The notes under the pieces: model-generated
Seen by the model: the letters and a program-made list of their open reading frames with translations, nothing else
Database searches by the model: none
Told to the model about the DNA's origin: nothing
From: Vombatus ursinus
Taxonomy: Eukaryota; Chordata; Mammalia; Diprotodontia; Vombatidae
Assembly (NCBI RefSeq): GCF_900497805.2
Contig: NW_020954610.1
Span: 26,057,882 to 26,121,881, forward strand
DNA: 64,000 nt
Direction: 5' to 3'
Translations under genes and position numbers: made by a program
Part shown: positions 56,130 to 64,000 of the stretch, piece by piece
Layout: the number at the start of each line of letters is the position of its first letter
Numbering within the stretch: the first letter of the stretch is position 1

Positions 56130-58140
56130 TTCATAAAGTCTAAAATTTAGATTGGCAAAAAGGAAAGGGCCAACTGTTATTCTGGGTAGAAAGACTAGCA
56201 CAGCAAAATCAGAGGTTATTTGGTAGAAAGAAGGCAGATGGTGACGTGAAAGAAGTATTTTTGCCTAGCACACTTCTTTTACAGCAACCTAGAAAACACA
56301 CCAGACCAAATTCTGATCAGGAAAACCAATAAAAAGTAATGGTGACTATTTTTCCAGCCTAGGGCAGTTTAGGAAGACAGAAAGAGAAGTCTAGGAAAAT
56401 GGGTCAGGGCTGGCCAGAAGTGCAGTTTAGCAACAGCAGAAGCAGTAGCTGCTGGATTGGAAAGCATTACTGTGCCCAAGGACTGAAAAGAAACTTAGAG
56501 AACCAGGACAGGAAGCACTGAAGTAGAATGAGATCCCAGGGGACATCTGAACTAGCACTGGGTGCCATCTGGCAGCTTTGTCACCCATTACTAGTTCTAG
56601 ATCACAGATCCATGGTGGACAGGAATGGTCATAAGCAGGCTCAAAATTTTTGGGATGTAGCCAAAGCAGCACTTAGGGGAAAATTTATATCTCTAAATAC
56701 TTACATAAAATAAAAAGAGAGAAAGAGTAGATCAATAAATTGGGCATGCACTAAAAAAATGAGAAAATTAACAAATTAAAAACCCTAATTAAATATTAAA
56801 CTAGACATCCTGAAAATAAAAGAAGAGAGTAACAAAACTGAAAATTAGGAAGACAAAAGAAGACAAAAACATTGAACTAATAAATAAAACTAGGAGCTGA
56901 TTTTTCAAAGGGAAAAAATACAATAAAATAGATGAACATTAGTTAATCTGATTTAAAAAAGAAAACCAAATTACCAGCATCAAAAATGGAAAAAGGTGTA
57001 TTCATAACTAATGAAGATGAAGTGAGAGCAATTACTTGGAGCTATTTTGTACAATTATATGTCAATAAAACTGACAATCTAAATGAAATAGATTAATATT
57101 TACAAAAATATAAATTATTCAGTTGAACAAAATAGGAAGTAGAATACTTGAATAGCCCTTAGAAAAAGAAATTGAATAAGCCATAAATAGACTTCCTAAG
57201 AAAAAAAAAACTCTAGGACCAAATCAATTTAAAAGTGAATTCTACCAAACATTTAAAAATTAATTCTAATATTCCATAAAGTATGTGAAAAAATAGGTAA
57301 AGAAGGAGTCTTGCCAAATTCCTTCTATGATACAAATATAGTCTTGATACCTAAACCAGGGAGAGCAGAAATAGAGAAAAAAAACCATAGGCCAATTTTC
57401 TTAACGAATGTTGATGTTAAAATTTTAAATAAAATATTAACAAGGAGATTACAGCAATATATCACAAAGATCACACACTCTGACCAGGCTAGATTTATAC
57501 CAGAAGTGTAAGGATGATTCAATATTAGGATAAAAATTATTAATAGATGCAGAAAAAGCTTTCAACAAAATACAATAGCCATTTCTGTTTAAAAAACATG
57601 AGAAAGAACAAGAATAAAAGGCATTAATTGCTTCTTATTACTCTATGATAGGGGATATCCATCAATTGAGGAATGGTTGAACAAATCATGGTATATGAAT
57701 GTACTGTACTGTAATGTAATGTACTATAAGAAATGATGAAGGAGGTGGTTTCATAAAAACCTGGGGAGACCTGTATTAACTGATACAAAGTGAAGTGGGA
57801 AAAGAACGATTATACAGTAACAGCTACATTATAAAAATAATCAACTGTGAAAGACTTAATAATTCTGATCAATAATCTACCACAAACCCAAAGGACTCAT
57901 GATAAAATATGCTTTCAACCTCCAGATAGAGAAATGAGGGTCTTAGAGTACATACTGAAGCACATTTTTCTTCTATTTCTTTCTTTCTCTGCTTAAAAAA
58001 AATAGCTAATGTGAAAATCTGTTTTGCATGGGTTTTATTTTTCTTTCCTTCTCAATACATGGAGGAATGGGACAGGGAGGGTATGAATTTGGAACTTAAA
58101 ATGAAGAAGATAAAAACCAAATAATTGCAGCAAAAGAAAA
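56130..58140 (+). repeat. L1, internally deleted: 5'UTR, ORF2 RT core, 3'UTR
   Basis: GC-richer 5'UTR text (56300-56640) leads directly to ORF2 before the RT (NFWDVAKAALRGKFISLNTY at about 56655). The RT core follows at 57311-57511 ([20 protein letters not shown], then ...[19 protein letters not shown]). Near 57650 it jumps to the ORF2 end (TATCCATCAATTGAGGAATG) and the 3'UTR. ORF1, the endonuclease and the middle of ORF2 are missing. Stops interrupt the frame in several places. Confidence 0.83.
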
Positions 58141-58489
58141 AAAATATAAAGAATGCAAATACAGAGAAAGTTCAGTACTTGTGAAGGTGACAGTGAAGAA
58201 ATTAGTTTAGTTGGAAGGGAAAATTCTTGTTGAAGAGTTGTGAAGAAAATAGATTGGCAAGGTAGAGTTAAAGCCCTGAATAAGAAGACTGTTTTTATAT
58301 GATACAAGAGCAACAGAAAACCAGCAGAAATTTTTAAAGCAATGGAATGGTGTGATAAACAGAATGTCTTAAGAAGACTAAATTGGTTGAATTTAAAAGA
58401 TGATCATTTCTCCAAAACCTATTGGCTATCATGGTCATAGAGAACTGCGGATGACATTTGTAGGAAGTCTGGATGTGGGGAGTAGAGGA

Positions 58490-58640
58490 GTTGAATTATT
58501 AAGAGACTACTCTGTATCAAGTGTTGGGATAAACACAAAATTTAGTAAGATACCATTCCCATTCTCACAAAGCTTACATTCTGGCAAAGAGATAAGACAT
58601 ACACAGATAACTAAGATATACAATAATACATATTAAACAT
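58490..58640 (-). repeat. L2-type LINE 3' tail, degenerate
   Basis: Outline CTGTATCAAGTGTTGGGATA ... CTCACAAAGCTTACATTCTG as in antisense L2 tails elsewhere. Confidence 0.45.
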
Positions 58641-58825
58641 ATGAAAGAAATACAGAATAGAAGGCTTTTCTGTAAAAGTTATAGGAAAGGTATTGTTCTG
58701 GGGCCTAGATTCTGGATTGAGAAAGAATCAAGATGGACTATCTGGAAACAGATCGGGTTTTATATATATATGAGCTTTTCAACTCCTCCTTCCCAATTAA
58801 AAATTAAATCCTATTTTTTTCTTAC

Positions 58826-58951
58826 CTGAGAATGAGTCTCATTCTCTTGCAATTGAGTCTTTAATGTCTCATATTCCGAATTTAGCTTCTCCATTACTTT
58901 TTTATATGTGTTTCTGCGTTTTGATAATGCTGTTCTTTCTTTGTGCAGTTT
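58826..58951 (-). CDS. IFT74: IFT74 internal coding exon (coiled coil, third from the end)
   Basis: This 126-nt, phase-0 exon encodes 42 residues, starting [20 protein letters not shown] and ending ...[10 protein letters not shown]. The human protein, from memory, reads [20 protein letters not shown] and ends in the same [10 protein letters not shown]. The acceptor is a pyrimidine run ending CCTAG just above 58951; the donor is CAG|GTAAG at 58826/58825. It follows directly in frame from the KKK end of the 63160-63323 exon. The alternation of Lys/Glu with Leu supports continued coiled coil, the part of IFT74 that contacts IFT81. Substitutions relative to human cluster in the middle of the exon, as expected for a fast-evolving coiled coil. 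No stop or frameshift is present. Confidence 0.96.
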
Positions 58952-59039
58952 CTAGGAAAAAACACAATGTTGAATATATCATTCAGGATATAATAAAGAC
59001 AATTTATCAACATTTAAGTGTGTAAAGAATGACAGTATA

Positions 59040-60450
59040 GTAATCTTAACAATGGCTACATCACTGCCCAAAACTCATGAGTAGTCCAAAATACCCTAGG
59101 CCCTCCCCAGCACACATTACCTTCTGGGGACCTGGTTTCATTACTGTCTATCCTGTCTAAAGTAGCAAATGAAGTGACTGAGGCCCATTGCCCTAATCCT
59201 TGACTGCCAACAATATTCTAAGCTATGATCATTAGAACTGATCTGCCATACACTACTATCCCTATGGTGAGCAAATTCCTACCACCTATTACTTCCTTTA
59301 TCCCTGTATTACTGGCAAACTCTCCCCTATCCCTACTTCTATTCTCTCATTCCCATTTACTCCAAATCTAATGCATTTATGTCCCATTCCATAGTGAATA
59401 AAATTCCCTTTATTCCTGAGCCCTTCCTCTCACCTACTTGATCTTGCTGAGACATGGATTTTCCTAGATGACATTGCATTGCAAGCTAACCTATTACTGG
59501 ATGCACACCCTCAACACAATGGTTCTGTATGAGAAATTGTAATATTTCTTGCTCCTCACTGCCACTTCCAGACTCTCCCTTTGCTCATATCACTCAGGAC
59601 CTTCTCCTTCTTTGAAATTCCATATCCTTTTCAAATCATGGTGGTTAGTATATACTGGTTTCCTTTCTTTCTCAAGGAGAAAGTCACTGTCTCCTTTGTT
59701 CTCCAAATCCTGCCCTTCCTCATACTAGATGACTTCAACATTCATGCTGTGCTCCCTCAAATTCCCTAACTTTTCAATTTATCAATCTCCTCAAATCCCA
59801 TGACCTCCTACTAAACTGCACCTTAACCACACAAAGGAAAAGTTATACCCTGGATTGGATCTCACTGTTAACCACAAGTCCTCTACATTTTTAATTAAAA
59901 AAAAAAAAGACATCTCCTCTATCTGACAATAACTCTCTAATAATCTAGTGGTTCAAGGTAGAAGAATCTCAACAGTTTCTTGAACTCATAATTTTGGTAT
60001 TTCTTGCCAACGTCTACCTTGAGCTGGAGGAAGTCACATTGGATAAGTTTATGTTATTAAACTTCAGCTGTGCCCTCATTTAAACAAAGCAATCTTTTTA
60101 TTATCCCCTATTTCATTTCTCATAAGAGCTTTTCCAAATATTTCTCTCTCCTCAAACCTTTCATACCTCTTCCACCCAATTCATCTTTTAGTTTACTCAG
60201 AAAAGTTAGACATTTGACACACTACTTAGTCTATCTTTTTTTAATCTAAAAATCCCTATACACCATTCCCCACTCTCTCCTATCTCCTATTCTCTTACAA
60301 TAAGGTGTTCCTTCTTGTGCCTTTGATTTCATTCCTTCCCATCTTCTCTATCAGATTACAACCTCAATTACCCTCCATTTATCCCCATCTTCCATCTCTC
60401 TCTACTGGTTCCTTTGCTATTATTGTCTTTAAACACATCTGTCTCCTCTA
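59040..60450 (+). repeat. L2/CR1-clade LINE, 5' part of ORF2 (endonuclease)
   Basis: LPFLILDDFNIHAVLPQIP at about 59710-59767 carries the L2 endonuclease DFN-H motif. Neighbouring text (CTTGCTGAGACATGGATTTT, ATGACCTCCTACTAAACTGC) follows L2 order. Ends are diffuse and stops frequent. Confidence 0.65.
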
Positions 60451-60724
60451 CTTTTAAAAAATAGTGATACCAAAAAAATAAGAAAAGGAGGATCAATGAA
60501 CAGTTTTTTTTAAAAAAAGGGAAAAGAGTATAAAGAAGCTCAGAAGTTTAAAGAAGCTTGCTATACAAAGTAGCAAGGAAGTGTTGGAAGTCCCATATAA
60601 ATTGCAAATATTAAAAAAATGAAGCTGCAAGGGAGAGATTTCATAGTTTCACAGAAAGTCCTCTTTATTTATAGGAAAATGTTTTTTGTTGATGTTTTTC
60701 AACATGATGTTTTTCCAACATGTT

Positions 60725-61425
60725 TTTAAAAAACAATTAATTCCAAAACTATACAAACTGTTTGAAAAAATAAGTAAAGAAAGAGCCTACCAAATTCCTT
60801 CTATGTCTTGATCTCTAAACTAGGGAAAGCTAAAACAGAGAAAGAAAACTACAGACAAATTTCCCTAGTGAATATTGTTGTAAAACTTTAAAGTAAAATA
60901 CTAGCAAGGAAATTACAGTAAAATATCACAAAGATCATAGACTTTGACCAGGTGAGATTTATACCAGGAATATAAGGTTGGTTCAATATTAGGAAAACTA
61001 CAAGCAGCATAATCGATTACATCAATAACAAAAACAACAAAAATCATATGATTATTTCAATAGATGAAGACAAGACTTTTGACAAAAGACAATATTAATC
61101 CCTATTAAAAATACTAGAAAGCATAGAAATCAATGGAGCTTTTCTTAAAATGATAAGTAGTACCTATCTAAAACCAAGAGCAAGTATTATCTGTAATGGA
61201 TAAAGTAGAAACTTTTCCAATAAGATCAAGGGATGAAGCAAAAATGTACATTATCACCATTATTATTCAAAATTGTACTAGAAATGCTATGTATAGCAAT
61301 AAAACAAGAAAAAAAGGAATAGGCAATGAGGAAAGAAAATTCACTTTATGCAGATGATAATGATGGTTTACTTAGAGAACCCTACACAGTCAACTAAAAA
61401 AAAACTAGTTGAAACAATTAAAGAA
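60725..61425 (+). repeat. L1 ORF2 reverse-transcriptase fragment
   Basis: ACCAAATTCCTTCTATG, TTTGACCAGGTGAGATTTAT, ATAAGGTTGGTTCAATATTA and the catalytic YADD codons at 61347-61358 (TATGCAGATGAT). Frames are interrupted by several stops. Confidence 0.83.
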
Positions 61426-61439
61426 TGAGATAATAATAA

Positions 61440-61860
61440 CTGACATCTATCATACTGCTTTAAAGTTTGCAAAGTACTCTACATACCTTATTATCCCTTG
61501 TAATTCTCACAAGAAGCTTTTACTTGTCCCCTTTAAAGCTAGTACTTTGCTTCTGAAACTACTTTCAATTTACCCTCTATAGATCTTATTATTATATAGT
61601 TGTTTACATTCTATCTCCTCAATTAGAATGTGAACTCCTTGAGGGCAGGGACTGTTTTTGTCTTTCTTTGTATTCCCAGCACTTATCATAGTAACTGGCA
61701 CATAGTAAGTAAGCTTTTAATAAATTCTTGTTAACCAACTGACAACTCTGTAAGCCAAGTATTGTTATCATCTTTATTTTACAGATGAAGAAATCAAGGG
61801 TAAAAAATGTCAAATGACTTGCCCAGGATCGCACAAGTAGAAAGTATCTTTTTTGGGATT
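61440..61860 (-). repeat. THER1/MIR SINE, split by an L2 tail
   Basis: Left part 61440-61514 (AAGTTTGCAAAGTACTCTAC) and right part 61745-61855 (TTTACAGATGAAGAAATCAA, ATGACTTGCCCAGGATCGCA) are parts of one reverse SINE. Confidence 0.75.
61515..61740 (+). repeat. L2-type LINE 3' end nested in THER1
   Basis: GTGAACTCCTTGAGGGCAGG, TTTGTATTCCCAGCACTTAT, TTTTAATAAATTCTTGTTAA. Confidence 0.82.
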
Positions 61861-61979
61861 ATTGTGCAAGTATTTATTCAGTGCTTATATTTTTACTAGT
61901 TCTAACCTCAGAGCAGTGGGTGAAATTTAAAACAAGTATAAGTCCCCTCTAGGTCCTAAAGGTCTATGAGTGTGGGTGC

Positions 61980-61983
<4 letters not shown>

Positions 61984-62031
<48 letters not shown>
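61984..62031. repeat. TG microsatellite
   Basis: Nearly pure (TG)n. Confidence 0.97.
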
Positions 62032-62032
<1 letters not shown>

Positions 62033-62176
62033 AGTTAGGAAGATAAGCTGTACATAGGGAAAAGTTAAGTACTTTAACTTTTTGGATCACAGTTTTGCTT
62101 TTTCTTATAACACCTAATTCCTTACTATATCAGATAAATTTCAGAAGTTACTTTATGTTTTAAAATTTCATCTACT

Positions 62177-62321
62177 GGGGCAGCTAGGTGGCACATAGCT
62201 GCCAGCCCTGGATAGAGCACGAGACCTGGAGTCAGGAGGAACTGAATTCAAACCTGGCCTCTGGCACTTACTAGCTATGTCACCCTGGGCAAGTCACTTA
62301 ACCCCAACTGCCTAAATAAAT
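62177..62321 (+). repeat. Marsupial tRNA-like SINE with 14-bp target duplication
   Basis: GGGGCAGCTAGGTGGCACAT ... CACTTAACCCCAACTGCCTA and an AAATAAAT tail. AAATTTCATCTACT (62163-62176) and AAATGTCATCTACT (62322-62335) flank it. Confidence 0.93.
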
Positions 62322-62799
62322 AAATGTCATCTACTAATGCTATTAAAATTTCTCCAGTGTTTACTAGTGCCTCTTTAAAAAAAAAAAACAACAACCTGTT
62401 CATATGTGGCAATTTGAACCCAAAGTAATATTTTTAAAAGACTGAAAAATATTGGTACATTTTTCTATTTGACCTAAATAATTTCATTTTTTTCTGGTAA
62501 CATTCTATCTAAGTTAAAATTCTTTCTCAAAAATATTATTTAATTCTGAAATGTCATTTTTCTCTTCTGAATATATATTACTTTTTACCATATCTAAATA
62601 TGTTTAGCTGAAATTGTATAATTTCATCAAATACAATGTATCAGGAAACATTTTATATATTGCTTCTCTTTTAATTTTTATATTCATTTTGACATTTAGC
62701 ATGACTCCTAAACTATAATATATAAGCAAATAATTAAAAAAAAAACAAATAAAGAACCTTTCTAGTAATGCATTAAAGTGTTATGAACTGAGAAACATC

Positions 62800-63035
62800 T
62801 TAGAGAGAGGAAGGAATACTAACTTAGGACTCAAAGCACCTGGATTCAAATTCTGTTACTTTACTACCTGTAGCCACTCCCCTCCCTGGACCTTAGTCTA
62901 ACAACAAGTAACACATATCATGCATATATTATCTAATTTGAGCCTCACAGCAACTTTGTGAGATAGCTTCCTTATCAGTAAATGAGGGAGTTAAATTAAT
63001 ATGCTTTCTCAATATCCTTTAAAATTCTATATCCA
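62800..63035 (+). repeat. MIR-type SINE, rearranged
   Basis: Forward part (CACCTGGATTCAAATTCTGT) with a short antisense THER1 piece at about 62900-62965 (TATTATCTAATTTGAGCCTC) in its middle, then the forward tail. Confidence 0.55.
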
Positions 63036-63159
63036 TATCTGTAGGAAAAGAATTTATAGCAACACACCTGCAGTATATGTTAGAAGGTCTTCTAACACTG
63101 ATAGCCAAATAAGAAACAATTAAGATTCTGATTTTAGAAAGAACATGTTGCCACATTAC

Positions 63160-63323
63160 CTTTTTCTTTTCTTCACCTGATGATTTCAAAGCTGGCAAAT
63201 CACTATATGTCTCCAGATCTTTTGTCATTTGCTGAATTTTAGCTTTTAGAGAAGTTTGTTCCTCTGTCATTTTACTTTCCAGGAGTTCCATTTTCTGTAA
63301 ATCCAACTGCAGACGTTGACTAT
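63160..63323 (-). CDS. IFT74: IFT74 internal coding exon (coiled coil, fourth from the end)
   Basis: IFT74 is a core subunit of the IFT-B complex that carries cargo along cilia, where it pairs with IFT81 through long coiled coils. This 164-nt exon opens with AT, completing a split Asp codon, then encodes [20 protein letters not shown] and continues to ...[13 protein letters not shown]. This is nearly identical, as I remember it, to human IFT74 ([20 protein letters not shown] ... [14 protein letters not shown]). The acceptor is TTCCAG just above 63323 and the donor is GTAATG below 63160. The heptad-rich, charged sequence fits a coiled coil. The reading frame is open and in phase with the next exon at 58826-58951. 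Upstream IFT74 exons lie beyond 64000. Family identity is very secure; splice boundaries are inferred from consensus sites and the protein match. Confidence 0.96.
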
Positions 63324-63554
63324 CTGGAACAAAGGTCAATTAGATGATCAATTAGAACTTTAAGTTTTCTTGACAGAATATAATAATCTCTGCCTTACTT
63401 CATACATGAAGATAAAATGGGTTCATATAAATGAAAGCACCTTGAGATATTAGGTGTTACATAAATCTAATGCGCTACTGCTGTCCACTACTTGAAAAAC
63501 TCAGGGTTTTCTAGTTTTAGCAAATGCTAAATAAATTAATTTTTTATTAAAATT

Positions 63555-63795
63555 TATAGCTTGAATTTTTATAGTACTCTAAAGTTTGCAAAGCATTTTA
63601 TGCATCCCATCACAATTGTCCTCAATAATAACCCTGTAAGGTAGGTGCTATTATTATCCTCATTTTATAGAAGAGGAAATTGAAACTAAGAGGAAATGAA
63701 GTCACTTACCCAAGCTATTAAGTGTTTAAGGCAAGATCTAAACTCAGGTCTTTCTGACTAAAAGTTTAGCATTCTCCATCACACCACCTGTCTAA
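63555..63795 (-). repeat. THER1/MIR SINE
   Basis: AAGTTTGCAAAGCATTTTAT, AACCCTGTAAGGTAGGTGCT, CTCAGGTCTTTCTGACTAAA. Confidence 0.87.
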
Positions 63796-63854
63796 ATTAA
63801 TGCTTTTTCTTCATAAAATGTCTTTTTAATCATTGTTACTTTTTTCATTGTGAA

Positions 63855-63911
63855 TAATAGGATGCAGTGTGGTACAGCAGAAAGAGCAATGTCTTTGGAG
63901 TCAAAAGACCT
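63855..63911 (+). repeat. MIR-type SINE head
   Basis: GGATGCAGTGTGGTACAGCA ... GTCTTTGGAGTCAAAAGACC; interrupted by the next SINE. Confidence 0.65.
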
Positions 63912-63991
63912 GAATTTTTTTTTTTTTTAGGCAATTGTGGTTAAGTGATGCTCAGGGTCACACAACTAGTAACAAGTCCACCTAGCTGCCC
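63912..63991 (-). repeat. Marsupial tRNA-like SINE, short copy
   Basis: Poly-T start, TTAGGCAATTGTGGTTAAGT, CCACCTAGCTGCCCC. AAAAGAC on both sides suggests a target duplication, the right copy reaching the window edge. Confidence 0.8.
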
Positions 63992-64000
63992 CAAAAGACT

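Larger units (their letters stand above)
52622..58825 (-). other. IFT74: IFT74 intron (6.2 kb)
   Basis: Intron from GT at 58825-58824 to AG at 52623-52622. It contains an internally deleted plus-strand L1 (56130-58140), an L2 fragment (55690-55940), a minus-strand L1 tail interrupted by a 7SL pseudogene (53690-54330) and two SINE remnants (52965-53260). From 54330 to 55690 I recognise no repeat or gene. Confidence 0.9.
58952..63159 (-). other. IFT74: IFT74 intron (4.2 kb)
   Basis: Intron between the 63160-63323 and 58826-58951 exons, with GT at 63159-63158 and AG at 58953-58952. It contains an L2 endonuclease fragment (about 59400-60000), an L1 reverse-transcriptase fragment (60725-61425), a THER1 split by an L2 tail (61440-61860), a TG microsatellite and a tRNA-like SINE with target duplication at 62177-62321. 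Between 62330 and 62790 I see only AT-rich unique sequence. Confidence 0.9.

Noticed and set aside
51103-63159. LRRC19, which lies inside an IFT74 intron in human
   Set aside because: No leucine-rich-repeat coding sequence seen in these last introns; in human it is nested further upstream.
1-64000. Retrovirus-like or other LTR elements
   Set aside because: No paired LTRs, primer-binding site or gag/pol-type sequence recognised; the reverse-transcriptase remnants are all of LINE type.

Overview
This window is vertebrate chromosomal DNA, almost certainly from a marsupial. It is AT-rich, has widely spaced exons, and is dominated by repeats typical of marsupials: tRNA-like SINEs beginning GGGGCAGCTAGGTGGC, MAR1-type CORE-SINEs whose tail resembles an RTE LINE, THER1/MIR copies, marsupial L1 (with ORF1-only or internally deleted forms), L2/CR1 LINEs, RTE fragments and small hAT elements. 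I cannot tell an American from an Australian species by reading. There are no bacterial-type operons, no CRISPR array and no recognisable retrovirus-like element.

Two host genes are supported, both on the minus strand. At the right end are the last four coding exons of IFT74, the intraflagellar-transport subunit: 63160-63323, 58826-58951, 52561-52621 and 50984-51102. They have correct splice sites and phases and together encode the C-terminal 155 residues plus a split Asp. At 14998-15049 is the first coding exon of TEK (the TIE2 endothelial receptor kinase). It carries the start codon and 17 signal-peptide residues, ends in a good splice donor, and has its 5'UTR and promoter at about 15050-15480. 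The IFT74-then-TEK order on one strand matches human 9p21. The rest of TEK lies beyond the left edge.

Layout: 1-14997 is TEK intron 1, mostly old SINE and LINE remnants. It also holds a repeat-free block at 5690-6480, rich in ETS and FOX sites, which is a candidate for the known intron-1 endothelial enhancer. 15.5-50.6 kb is the IFT74-TEK intergenic region, built of nested L1, L2/CR1, RTE, SINE and hAT copies. 50.6-64 kb is the 3' part of IFT74, whose introns contain more LINEs and a decayed 7SL RNA pseudogene.

The two genes have unrelated jobs: IFT74 works in cilium assembly and TEK in angiopoietin signalling in endothelium. Their adjacency is ancestral linkage, not an operon. I found no novel gene system. 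The observations most worth a second look are the candidate TEK regulatory elements, several insertions with clean target duplications, a perfect short hairpin at the edge of a hAT element, a 160-bp inverted repeat, a CR1 fossil that keeps traces of its ORF1 esterase domain, and repeated internally deleted L1 copies.
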